Shown here: positions 9,390 through 20,649 of the stretch, piece after piece
How positions within the stretch are numbered: the first letter of the stretch is position 1
Layout of the letters: each line of letters starts with the position of its first letter
DNA from: Pezizomycotina sp. ARF18
Lineage: Eukaryota; Ascomycota
Assembly (NCBI GenBank): GCA_002224055.1
Contig: AZLU01000029.1
Span: 140,170-204,169, forward strand
Direction: 5' to 3'
Length of the DNA: 64,000 nucleotides
Program-made: the position numbers and the translations under genes
The notes under the pieces: generated by a model
Seen by the model: only the letters and a program-made list of their open reading frames with translations
Told to the model about the DNA's origin: nothing
Database searches by the model: none

Positions 9390-12300
9390 GGAAGCGAGAA
9401 AGCTCGTACTCAATCTCCGGATGGCTAGGGGTGTCACTAGTTTCCTTAGCGCTGTCGAAAATGATGTGCAGTCCATTCCTAGACATTCTGCTGCCGTGTT
9501 TTACTGGAAGGATCGCGCCTTGTTGCTCGAGTTTCGCGATATTAGAACCTAGCAGTCAACCAAGACAATCTCGGACTGCCCCCTTAGTCTGGAAAATAGA
9601 TAGTCGTAATGGGAGGTGCGAGCCAGGGATAGTGTGCTTCTGCTCAACAGCGTCTACGCATAGGCGTCGTCTGGTTATAGAAGTGAATATTGTACTTGAA
9701 GCCAATGGTGAACGTTTTGACGATTCTTACACATCACACAAGGCATGCGCAACTTGAAGACAGGATGCGGCGAAACAGTTTTTCTACAAGAATTTAAAGT
9801 CGTCCGTCAGAAGTTGGCCTCTGAGCAGCACAGCCTCAAGTAGCAGGTTTTATGAGCCGCCGCGAGAAGGCTTTACACGACTCTCGGTTACAACTCCCCA
9901 GAGACTCTAGTCTTGGCGATGCACGGCTGAAGCTCGGTAACCTCAAGCGAATCCCATTGGTCGCGGTGAACAAGAGAAAAGTATTTTGCGGCGCACCAAA
10001 GGAAGTTAGCTTCAAAAAAGCGAGATGATCGTCGAAAAACTGGAGGAACCATTAAAAAAAGAGTAATAATTTGATATACAATAGCTAGAGAGTACATGTA
10101 TGTACAGGGCTTCTATTGCCTTTTGATTGATCTTTAATAACTTGATCAGGCTATGGCTAAATCGCTGCGCCACTTACACTGCCACTACAACAGCCTAGAG
10201 CATCTTCTAAGAGCACTGATCCACCCGGGTGCTCGGAAAAACTACCTCAAGCCGAAACCACCAAGAAAATCGGTAGGCGGCACGGAGACGGCCGTTCCGT
10301 ATATCTGCGTGCTGAGAGCCTGAGACTTTTTCAACCCGCAGATGACCGGAAAATACAAATCCTGCAGCGCCCGCTTTGGATGGTGTAACCGGAACGAGAC
10401 GCGCCCCACAAGAATAGAGGAAAACATTCTACCCCGTATTGTTAATCGTCAAGAATATTCAGCTATATTTCCTCGAGAGAATACTTGCGCCGCGATTAAC
10501 TGCTGATCACGGCGCTTACTCTATACTCAATCGCAATCCGATATCGGGAATAAACACCTCCCCCATTTTTTTTTTTTTTTTTTAAAAAAAAAAACCTTTC
10601 TCGTTTCTTTCTCCCTACGTGTAATAGGAATATTGAGAAGCTAATACTGCAAGGGGAATAAAAATTTCAACTTGGGCTGCTTTAGCGAAAAAAAAAAATA
10701 AAAATAAAAAAAACAAAACCTTGTTCAACGAAGGTGACAGCCTGCAGACAGAACAAGAGCCCAGCCCACGAACCGCCACGCCGAGAGAAACTATCATCTT
10801 AATGGTATATCGGTCTCCGAGAGACGAAACGGACTACTACCCAGTTCATACTGTCAAGGTGACGATATTACTATGGAAGCTGGGTATCGGTGGTTTTCTT
10901 TCTCAATCGCCATGGACATCAATTATCAAAGATTCGAAAGGAACTATAACACGATGTGAGCTCTCGATTCAGGCTGTTTCTCTCATCCGGTGACATCGCG
11001 AGGTAAGGAATACTCTATGATGATACCGGCGTCGCTCCGAACGTCTATAACGCGTCGCAAATATTTAAATTCAAATAAAATTTTCTTCTAATTTCGGCGC
11101 TCGGCGTAGATATCGATTATAATCTCTGAATCGGCCGCAACGCGCCTATAATGACAAGGTTCCACCGAAATAAATGCGAAAGGAATGTCTTTCAATAATT
11201 TCCTTCTAGATTCCTCATAACGTGTCCGTAAATGTGGCATCTTCTTCCGGAAGGAGAAAGAGCGCGGTCTCTCGGCGGTTTGCCGCCGGGATGATCCACG
11301 GACCACGGTTCCTTCCCCAGTCTCGCTTGCGTTTCCTAATTAGACACGATCTTGGAAGCTAGTGTAACACTGGTGTAAAGCTTGGCGTTGTCCGAGCTCT
11401 ATAGTCGCTAGGATGGAGATGGGAACGAGTCTAAGGTATCAACCGCGCGATCGCGTAGCCGTGCGTCGACGATCCCGGATTCGACGATCTGTAACGTCAA
11501 GAAGAAAAAGAATCGATTAGCGAAGCCGAATCCTAGTTATTGGTCGTGGGAGGGCGAGTTTTACCGAGTTTCGTAGGTCAAAGCTTACCTCAATTTCTCC
11601 TTTGTCCCCCTTCCGCATTCACTCTTTGACCCGCGTATCGTAATATTTTATTTTAGGCAAGCCGCCGTCCCCCTTCGAAAACAAAAAAATAGGGGAAGCG
11701 GTAGTGGGAACAAATAGACCATCCCATACAATTTTCAAGTAGAACATCAATTGATCAATTCAGCAGCCATCTGCTATTGTATTGTGATAAAAGATGGCGC
11801 GTTTACTCATGGAGAACAAGCGATAGGCCTGTCCAACACGAAGTAAAAATCCTTGACGAGATGCCTATAGCAGCTTCCATCAAATTCCAAAGTTTCAGAT
11901 CCCGCATGGCCTTGATCCAGGGACGCTTGACAGGAGTCCAAATATAACCGTGTTGAAACCGGTCCCACGTCTCCTCCCTCCTTCCCCTTGAAAGTTGGTT
12001 CCCTGCATAGTCGTCTGTAATGGAGGGCAAGCTTGCCAAATACTATATCCCGGTCTCGATTTAAACCGATTCACCTTCTCTACCTATGCCTTCTACTATT
12101 AGCCACTGGTAAGCAAAAAAAAAAAAAAAATGGCAGTGAGGCGTCCAGGTGACAAGTGAAGGCTTGAAGCCCTATGGTATCTAGTCTCCATGGAATATCA
12201 AACCAGACTGAGAAGACAGCTTCTCAGGATCAGCAGTGAGCAGTTCGAAGTGCTCTTCCTCGAGTTCGAGTCGGCCAATAACATTTCATCAAGTTACTTC

Positions 12301-13900
12301 AGAAAAATCTAAGCCGCTGCTGCAATATCGTGCTACTATGGGATGACCTAAACCTTCTTTTAAGGGTAACTGAAATAACTGACCGAGATAATTAAGTGTT
12401 TAACTTATTAGACATGCTAAGGTAAAAGGAATTACGTTTAGTATCCGAGAAAATCAGTACGCAATTCTACGTAAAGCGGTTTTAAAATTGATTTCGATCC
12501 TTAAACCTGTTATATCTTCTATGCAGACGAGGACTCCTTATTACTTTCCTGTGGAGCCAAAAATTAACTACTGAGGCTGGGCACGAGGCAAGAAGGGCAC
12601 AATATAAAGGAAAAATGCAACGCATGTGAAACGCCTTTATTTCTAATACAGCAGCATGACAAAGTGGCTATTCATATCTGTAGCCGCTCTTCCTATGTAT
12701 ATCGCTAGGGTTCTGGTTGCGACGGCTGGCATTGACATCTTCAATATTTTTTTAAATGTTCTTGCTAGTTTAAAGAGTTGACAGAGAACAAAAGAAGAAA
12801 TAACAGGAACAGAATAAGAGAAACAGACCTCAGGCAGGGGAGAAGGAAGGAAAGTAGAAGAGAAAGAGAAAAAAAGGATTTTGCTCACGAGAGGGGGAAA
12901 CCCCCACGGAAGGCGCAACACCGCAGCAAAAGGAGAAGAATCCACAAAGGACCATACTAATGACTGAGAAACCTGTAATGGCCGATCATTGTGTACCTAT
13001 ATAACTTGGCCAGAAGATTGCCGCTATCTAGTAACCTTCTGGTACGATATCGATCTATATATTAGCCCGTAAAGTGGAGTTTCAAGATGGCTAAAGATCG
13101 TGGGAAATTGATTCAAGCTAGACATTTCAGAGCGTTCAAGACCTCGAATTTCATACTGTGAAAAAGTCTCTGTTTATGCGCTTTACCGCCATTAGTCTGA
13201 ATAGTACTATAGTTTTCTGTTCTTTAGATGAATTTCTGTTTGATATCGTTTGCACCTTTGGTATCCGAATTAATCCATTGGCCTTAGGACGAGACACGTT
13301 CCTGTTAGCTTTCTCTTTGGTTTCGATTAATGTCTGTGTCCAACGGATGCTCTGACATGACCAAACAAAAGATAATGAGAAAACCTTGCCACCGCACTCA
13401 CGTAGAGTCGTATTTTAGGCCATAATACTGCCTTACAGAAAGCGGCATCCTATTAAATAGGCCAATTGTCGACTTTCAAGAGCCAGTCCATGTTCATCAA
13501 TCTTGACCGATTGGCTAATCTAAACAACTAGCCATTGATCTAGTACGAAAATTTCCAACAATAACACCTATACCTACCTATTAAATCCTTTATATTATTA
13601 TATCACACTCCAATAAGATAATACTTATTAAAACTCGTCAAATACGCTCCCAAATCAACGGAATCATACAGATATAACGTAGAATTTCCACATTTGCGCC
13701 TACAAAGTATAAGTTTCAGTTCAGCAACATCACTTTCAAGCTTTCACGACCCTTAAGTATAGTATAGGTAATTCTTTTTAACTTATTGCCTATAAAATAC
13801 CCTTCGAAAATCCCGGTAAGTATCGGGCCCGGGCCGCAATACGCGAAATTGAACAACTCCAACACCGCTCCACAGGGTTTGACGAAATAATGTTAACGTA
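9390..13900. other. Long stretch with no supported gene
   Basis: Only short open frames without recognisable domains occur. A T18/A10 palindromic tract lies near 10566-10593 and A/T tracts near 10689 and 12116. A 78-codon minus frame (12039-11803) with a WDRFQHGYIW segment and a 72-codon minus frame (11306-11088) have plausible composition but no family, intron or partner evidence. Nothing further can be supported. Confidence 0.4.
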
Positions 13901-14026
13901 TATGTTGGCGGAACGGGATAGAGACATTAAGCCAGGTAAATAGACATCGATCTCACCATGCTGTGGTCAAATTGGAATTCCCCATTTTCGGTCTGATAAG
14001 AGAAATTTAATGTTTTTTTTTTTTTT

Positions 14027-14700
14027 TTGACATCACTAATCGCGACGCGAACTGACTTTAGCCCGCGCTTTACAGCGCCACACCTCCGGTCTAACAGCAT
14101 CGCGGTAAATCAAGCTCAAGAGCATTTTAAAGAGGCACCGCGGAATTATCAGCGGCCCGAGAATCTATTTCGTAAGTTCAAGAAGGACGCCGATGCACTT
14201 GTGGCGGTGCACCCTAATGTCTGCAAAGTTAGCGGCGTAGATCAATCGGCGGTGGAAGGAACTAAAGCCTAGACGTTAAAATGTCTGGCTTCGGCTATTA
14301 TTTGATGGCCAAGCAGCAAATTCCTGCGGACTAGAATATCGAAATAAGGAGTCTCGCAACCCTTGTGTCAGGTAGACCTCAAATCGCTTTGGATGGGTCA
14401 GTTCCGACAGCAGATCAAAGCACACTTTTACTTCAAAGTAATCCGAACGTGCGCTCTGTTGTTAGAGGTTACTAAAGCGCGTAACCGAATGAATCCGCGC
14501 TATGATAACCGAATATTTGACACAAAGCTTTCATGCACTGTTCTTTATCCGAAAAATCTATAAATTTGGGGCTATAAAGACATCGGCTTAAATGATAATA
14601 ACTATAAGTCAGTCATATTCATCGATAAAATAACTAACTATCCGTCGAGGCCAAAGTATAGGAGAACACTATTTTAGGAAGCAAGCCGGCACTCAACAAC
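14027..14700 (+). other. Leader block of the protease module, duplicated at 20.2 kb
   Basis: This block precedes the protease-like gene. It contains an 81-codon frame (14027-14272) with EHFKEAPRNYQRPENLFRK-type sequence and a 66-codon frame (14363-14563). From about 14380 to 14660 it aligns by eye with 20340-20620, for example AAGCACACTTTTacTTCAAAGTAAT and GATAAAATAACTAACTATC-type words in the same order. It may be a degraded coding region of unknown function or a conserved upstream region that travels with the module. Confidence 0.4.
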
Positions 14701-14736
14701 GAATCGGACCTCTCGAGCCAACTGAAGACCATTACG

Positions 14737-16296
14737 ATGCCCGGATCTACTGACAGCGATGAAGCATTAGACCGGGTGATAGCAGAAGCCGATCAACTGC
14801 TTGCATCCCTGGGAACGTCGATCTCGAGCCCTCGGAGGATCCCGAGAAGCTTTGCGAAGAGGTGGCTGAATTTATTCGAACCTGGGAGATCCGCCCCGGG
14901 GCAGAGACAGGACCCATCAATCCCTACGGCGATATCGGGTTTAGGACGCGCTCAACCAACTCACCACCGGAATCCATAGCGGCTCGCAAGCCTATTTGTC
15001 AACCTCTTCCAAGCTCGCATCCCCGTGCTGATGAGTATCATACAATTGTTCCAATACTGCACGAATGGCTTACGGGACTCGGCGTGTCATCGTATGCATT
15101 TACGGCGATAGATTACCACGGAGAACCAACCGTAGCCGTTTTCACACCGAGCCAACCCATAGCCCGTCCCCCCAACTTGGAATATGCCTGTCGTATTTTC
15201 TCGGCACAAATTGCAACATTCTGGACTCAAAATGATGACGAGGAATTGCAGAACTATGACTTGGACCCGTATAACCCATTTCGGGAAGACCAACCTCTCC
15301 CAGGAAGCTCGTTTGGCAGCGGCGGAGCGGACGGTTCCATTGGCATGTATCTCACCGATAACAGCGGTAAAATACACATCCTGACTGCCGGACATGTCGT
15401 AGAAGACAAGCACGGATACACTATAAATAAGAAGGCGAAGTTGTCGCCGACATCTACCGATCTCCAAAAGCGAACGTCGAGATTATGGCCGAAGTCTTTA
15501 AGCGAGAGGCTAAGGTGAGAAGAATGACAACGTTGTTTAAGTTGTCGCGCCGGGAATCTAAAGATAACGCTGCGCAGAAAGCCTGCTCGGGAGCGAAAAT
15601 GACATCCTAAATGTTTGGGAACGGCGGAAAAAACAGATGCTTGGCGAGGTCAAACTCGCAACAGGTTACCGAGCTGAACTCACGGCTGTCAACGACGAAG
15701 GCTCGGCTCGCGGCGTTGACTGGTCTATCGCGGAAGTTACGACCAAAGAGCGTGTCGCTACTAATACGATCAATCTTTTAGGACTCTGAAAAACTGGGTG
15801 AAGGGATTAAAGACCCCTGCGAGGACATGAAAGTTGTTAAGGTCGGCCGGAGCACAGGTCTAACGTTTGGAATTGTCGCCGGCATTAAGCTCCAGGTTAA
15901 TCTTGAAACAAACAATACCCGGACGGAGGAGTGGTATATCGTCCGATAAAGTCCGAAAGGTTTGCCGAGGATCTTCCCGGCATTAGTAAAAACTTCACGA
16001 TGGCCGCCTTATCGTGACCGACTATTTCGCCGCAATCGGGGACTCGGGTTCGGTGATTCTGGAGTATCCATCACTGATTCCAGTTGGCCTTCTAATCGGC
16101 GGGGTTCCAACCAGGAAGCCGTTTCCAGTTACGTACTTCACGCCATCAGACTGCTACTTGGAAGAATCAAGTCCAGGATACCGTCTTTCTCGAATGAGAT
16201 TGACAGACTTCTTTCGGATGACGAAATGGGGCGGATATATTCCGCCCCATTCTCTACATTCGCTACTACTTGCTTAAATTTCCTGGCGCAGCTATA
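14737..16296 (+). CDS. Trypsin-like serine protease-like protein (frame interrupted)
   Basis: Starts at ATG 14737 and ends near 16296. The trypsin-type triad is visible in order: LTAGHVV (His codon 15393-15395), GVDWSIAEV (Asp codon 15718-15720) and AAIGDSGSVI (Ser codon 16044-16046), followed by PVGLLIGG. The N-terminal ~200 residues (EYHTIVPILHEWL, DYHGEPTVAVFTP) are not part of a known protease fold that I recognise. The C terminus is NEIDRLLSDDEMGRIYSAPF. No signal peptide, so probably intracellular. A 63-base in-frame intron (GTGAGA to GCGCAG, about 15512-15574) is likely, and a second of about 46 bases before 15784 is possible. About six frame changes occur, each at a run of G or C; all three catalytic residues survive, which argues against long-standing decay. 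A shorter paralogue lies at about 18880-19445. Confidence 0.65.
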
Positions 16297-16299
16297 AGA

Positions 16300-17240
16300 G
16301 GATGATCAGTGACCTAAATTATTGGGCAATATTACTCATCACTTGGCCCCTTTTTGAATACCAAGATGAGTAGCTTTTTGTATCAAGCGTCAAAAGTGTT
16401 GGCGCAGACCTGAGGATATAAAGACTATGGGATTTCCCTTCTATGTATGCTAGTTCTATATCTATAATATAACTGAATTCTCTTTAACAGGCAGCTAGCC
16501 ACTAGAAATACCTAATACGGAGATTTTTAGCAATGACGCCTGCGGACGCCCTAATTACCTTTAGATTGGTCAAGTCCTCCTTCCCCTAGCGAAATACGTC
16601 GCGAAAGCCGCCAAACGCACTTTAAGTCTTCATATATATCAATTTATTATCATTGGAAAAAAGAAAAAGAAAAAATTTACGCTACTTTTGATGGAACTGG
16701 TTGCTAAGCCAATTGAATGTACAGTAGTGAAGGGCAAATCAAAGAACGTCTTTCCGCCTGGGGCGTCAAGAAGAATTTGAAGCTATTTGTAGTTATACTT
16801 AACTACGGCAAAAAGCCAAACGTGGCTCTGTGTTTGAATGTTTCTTTTGAACTCTTTGAGCTCTAGCTAACCCTGACTTCAAAAACAATGCAGTGACCTT
16901 AGGTAGTAGGAGCGAAGGAGTAGTGCGAATATAACTGCGTACACTCCGCGATCATCTCAGAATAGTTCGGCGGTAGGGCGACCTCTGCTGAACGACATTA
17001 ATCAATTTTGCGGGCAATTAGTTTTACCCGAGTCAGGCATGAATGGAAAATTTCCTCTATCTTTTCCTTTTTGGCTTTGAACTATGCTTAAGGGTGGCAA
17101 GAACTTATTTGGATGTTTCGAAATTTATTCGATTCATGCTTTCATTCCATCCTAATGCTACTTACTGATCGAAAACCCTCTTTTAATTTTTTCTTAGATT
17201 CACCGCCAAGGGGAGCAAATGCAGGTCTGGCTATTCCGCG
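16300..17240. other. Intergenic, no gene seen
   Basis: Moderately AT-rich. An A/G-rich tract lies near 16659-16677. No coding or RNA signal was recognised between the protease-like gene and the first Cys/His-rich gene. Confidence 0.5.
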
Positions 17241-17265
17241 ACAGATGTTTATTCGAAGAATTTAG

Positions 17266-17720
17266 GTGGCATCTTGCGGTTCTGCAATGGGAGACCCAAC
17301 CGCTCTCATGGTATCCATAGCCAACAAACCCGAATTATCCCTTATTTGCGCAGTTTGTCTTCATCAAAGCGAAGCGTGCGCGCCAAGCCTCGAAGAGTTC
17401 CTGAAGTTCTTGGAACAGTACAAACGCAATCACCTCCAGAGCCACTACCACAAGTGTAAGGCCTACTTACGGGAGCTCGGCGACCCGATGCCATGTCCCG
17501 AGAGGCGATATTACATTAAGCGAGGGATGACGTGCCCCACAAGTATTCTGGTCCTTCCACTGCGGACGTTCCTTCTTGCTGGAACCTGGGTGGCTGCGCT
17601 AGGCTTAGTTCGAGATAGCGGAATCGCAGGCTATGCGGTTGCAGCCCCTTTCCGATAGCCTAGGTTTGAGCAATACTGATGGAGAATATATGGAGCCTGA
17701 TGACCTACATCTTGCGTAGC
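17266..17720 (+). CDS. Cys/His-rich family protein, copy A
   Basis: Unknown family. The sequence shows LSLICAVCLHQSEACAPS, then a helical FLEQYKRNHLQSHYHKCKA segment, LRELGDPMP, and after a frame change at a C run near 17533, CPHKYSGP and SCWNLGGC. The pattern CxxC ... H ... CxHxY ... CWxxGGC is shared with copies at 18.1 and 28.5 kb and suggests a small metal-binding module. No signal peptide or membrane segment. The start is uncertain because an in-frame stop lies just upstream of 17266; the first ATG is at 17287 (MGDPTAL). A further open stretch to about 17720 ends in EPDDLHLA, possibly after an intron. It lies between two protease-like copies on the same strand. Confidence 0.5.
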
Positions 17721-17724
17721 CACA

Positions 17725-18085
17725 CAACCAAGCGAAAATGTCTAGGCTACTCTCCCAACTTCACATTGGGATGATACTGCGGATTACGCTACGTTAGCCG
17801 CTTGGGGAAACGATATTTACTGCTAGATGGCTAGAGTAAATGACATCTAGTTTAAAGTCTTCACGCTGGATCGTTGAGAATTTCGAACCTTTGTCAGAAC
17901 GGTTCTTGATCCAGATGAACAAAAATAATCTCTTTCACAAAGACGGAGACACCCACAAACCAAAGACATTTTAAATAATCAACTACTATCCAAGTATTCT
18001 CTGTTGGCTGGCCAATGATTATATAACGCCTCTGGGGAATTTACGTGATATTTTCAAATCCTATAACAAGCCTACCCGGATTCCA
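17725..18085. other. Intergenic between Cys/His-rich copies A and B
   Basis: No open frame or repeat of note. Ordinary composition. Confidence 0.4.
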
Positions 18086-18089
18086 ATCT

Positions 18090-18650
18090 AGTGAAATGTG
18101 AGGACTCATCTATCCTCTGCGTAGACTGCCAAAGCTCCAATTCCCGCTATAGTTAGCACCAAACAGCCACCTGTTGTTTTGAGGGATACGAACGCAAAAC
18201 CTCTAAGCCAAAACTACATCGGACGGGCCCACCTCCGGATACTCGGTGACCAGAACCCTGGTGGAGCAGCAGGAACAAAGCGTTGCAGACCCCGCATTCA
18301 CATGCGGCCACGAGTATCCCGATGAGCTGATCGAGGAGACTCATTCATGCTGGTTACTGGGGTTGCCGCTGGGCTCAATTTAAAACTGTAGAAGAGACAT
18401 ATCCAGTTCTCGAATGACAACATGGATCTGGATCCTCGGAGGAAGTTTTGGCATGCCCAATTTAGCAGAGCTCCTAGTGCCACAGCCACCGTCTGATGAG
18501 GTAGACTTGTCAGCCTTACTGCAATCAATTCAAGAACCGGACTCACGGCCCTCGATTACTTTGCCTCTGCAGGACACTTCAGGTGGACACGCGCGAATCC
18601 AAGGTTGGCTTGGACAGGAACAAATTCCGAGGAAAATTAGCAATGCGTAG
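18090..18650 (+). pseudogene. Cys/His-rich family protein, copy B (decayed)
   Basis: Recognised only by comparison with copies A and C. In order it shows ILCVDCQSSN, FEGYERKTSKPKLH, RAHLRILGDQNPG, TCGHEYPDE, THSCW, GCRWAQFKTVEE and MPNLAELLVP, spread over all three frames with stops between. The last piece (18451 on) matches MPNLAGLLMLP of copy C, so this copy is full length but broken. It stands about 430 bases after copy A on the same strand, which suggests tandem duplication. Confidence 0.6.
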
Positions 18651-18729
18651 ATGTGTACCATAAGTATTCAATGTGTGTTGCACGTTACAAATGACTGTGT
18701 AGGTTATTACCTGGAGTAGCCATTTTTTT

Positions 18730-18737
18730 TTTTAAAA

Positions 18738-18770
<33 letters not shown>

Positions 18771-18771
18771 A
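18730..18771. repeat. A-tract plus (GA)n microsatellite
   Basis: A short T/A palindromic tract is followed by about 15 GA units. It lies between copy B and the shortened protease copy. Confidence 0.9.
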
Positions 18772-18879
18772 CTTCAAAATAAGACTCGAAAGGAATTGGT
18801 ATATAAGTGTACTTGACGTGGCCGTGCGGTTTTCAGGGGATTTTGAATCGCGCTCCCTCGCCACATTTGTTAATGGACC

Positions 18880-19445
18880 TTGACGGCGGCCGAATTTCTT
18901 CAAGACTGGAAGATCCGTCCCGGCGCAGAGACAGGGCCAATCCATCCTAGGCCGATACTAGGGTTAGGACATGCTCGACTGACTCGGAACCTAAGCGGAC
19001 CCCAAGCCTACTTGTAGACCTATGTTAAGCTCGCATCCCAGTGTCGCGGAATACCATGCAACTGTTCCAATACTAAGCGAATGGTTTGCTGAACATGGCT
19101 GTCGTAGTATGCATTTACGTTTATGGATTATAATGGAGACAACCATAGTTGTTTATACGCCGATCGAACCCGATAGCCCCGTCCCACCAACGTGCCGTTT
19201 ACCTGTCAAATTTCTTCCGGGAAAGCCTGAACTATTCTAAGATTATGGCTATGAACTGCATAACCTTGGAGATTACGGACTTCACGCTGTTTAGACTGGT
19301 ACTTGGGAACCTCAATCCTAGGATGCGTCCTTCACGAATGAGATTAACAGACTTCATTAGAATTGACGACATGACGCAAATATATTTTGTCCCATACTCT
19401 ACACTCGCTACTACTATTAAATTTCTGGCTGATGCAGCCTCATAA
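18880..19445 (+). pseudogene. Second, internally deleted copy of the protease-like gene
   Basis: It matches the 14.7 kb gene at both ends but lacks the middle. The first part has FFKTGRSVPAQRQG and SHPSVAEYHATVPILSEWF (against SHPRADEYHTIVPILHEWL), then VVYTPIEPDSPVPP. Near 19250-19280, sequence like GAACTGCATAACCTTGGA (matching about 15242) passes straight into GATTACGGACTTCACGC (matching about 16128). About 865 bases are therefore missing, including all three catalytic motifs. The tail ATGAGATTAACAGACTTCAT matches the first gene's tail at about 16195. Many stops and shifts also occur. It cannot encode a protease. Confidence 0.7.
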
Positions 19446-19449
19446 CTAC

Positions 19450-20215
19450 TGGGACTACTCTAATCTTAATATATATTTAGCTTTCTATTTATTTTCGTTT
19501 TTTTCTTTTCTTTTCTTTTTTGCTTCCCACATTGTTTTTGTTCGGCTATGGACCAGGAGACCTCCTACCCAAAAGATGATGGGTGGAATTATTTACAACA
19601 AATTGTTCTTTCGTTTAGCTAGCGACCTTAGTTGCGTTCGTTAAGGTGCGATATTTATTTTCAGAACAGAAACTTCTATAGACATTCCTCCAATCAATAG
19701 CTCCAAGTTTTACTAAACAACTCCTGCGCCGCATTCCGCGTAGCCATACTAGCTATGATCTACCTTCTTCAGTATGTGTTGGCGTACAAGCACTAAAAAA
19801 GATTATTTCTCCTTGAGCAACTAATATTACGCATGCACCTCGATATCGTCGCGTCTATCCAAAATTAGAGGGTTTGAGAACTCAACAAATAATTTCGCTA
19901 CGCTTCCTGCTATTAGCACTGTCAGTATAATAACCAGCCGCAATAGCTAGCTATTCTCAATATTTTTTTTTAAAAAAAAGGCGTACCTGTTATTTGTTTA
20001 TTTTTTTTTTTCATGACTTTTGATGATCAATATAATCACTATAGTTTAGGACATTCTTTGCAAAGTTTGAAGGTGTGTATTATACAAGCTTTACCTCCTG
20101 TTCTCGTTTCTGGTGCTAACAAATGGAATTACAAAGAAAAGAAAAAAAAACGACTATGAAAACACTGAGGATGTTCACAAAATGTTACTGGACAACGTAT
20201 TGAATCTCCGTCGTC
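19450..20215. other. Intergenic, no gene seen
   Basis: AT-rich with pyrimidine tracts (19495-19522) and a T9/A8 palindrome near 19963-19979. No coding signal was supported. Confidence 0.4.
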
Positions 20216-20219
20216 CTAG

Positions 20220-20640
20220 TTAAGGAATCGAGCGGAGTGTCAAGTTGCGTAAAGGGTTCAAGAGGAAATAAATGACCTTCAAAGAGCCCAATGACGTATA
20301 GGAAAGGAGCTTTGTAGTGTAGCCAAGTTTTCCGTAGATTAGTAGAGGCGAAGACAAACTGACGCAGACAAGAGGATCTTTGCGCTCAAGCACACTTTTG
20401 CACCAAAGTGATCTAGAAGCTCGCTTTATCGCTAAAGCGTGCGCTTGCACCTTGATCCGAGAACACAAGAGTTTAGTGTCATACATCCGGCTATTACAGC
20501 GTGGAAATTTTATAAACTAGTTGCGACAGAGATATTGATATGAATAATAATGACGCGAAACGCGTCCATCAATAAAGTAACCAACTGTCAGTCTTAAGAT
20601 CGAAGTGAGGGAGTTGTAACTGAGACACGACGCCTTTCCT
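20220..20640 (+). repeat. Second copy of the protease leader block
   Basis: By eye this aligns with 14155-14660. Shared landmarks in the same order are CGTAAaGttCAAGA-like words, AAGCACACTTTTxCxxCAAAGT, CTAAAGCG, TATAAA followed by TTGATATGAATAATAATGA-like sequence, and ATAAAGTAACCAACTGTCxGTC. It is diverged, perhaps two thirds identical. No protease-like sequence follows it here. Confidence 0.45.
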
Positions 20641-20649
20641 TTGAGCTTG

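Noticed and set aside
18685-18945. Minus frame with Ser/Leu and Phe runs
   Set aside because: It is produced by the (GA)n and A-tract microsatellite.
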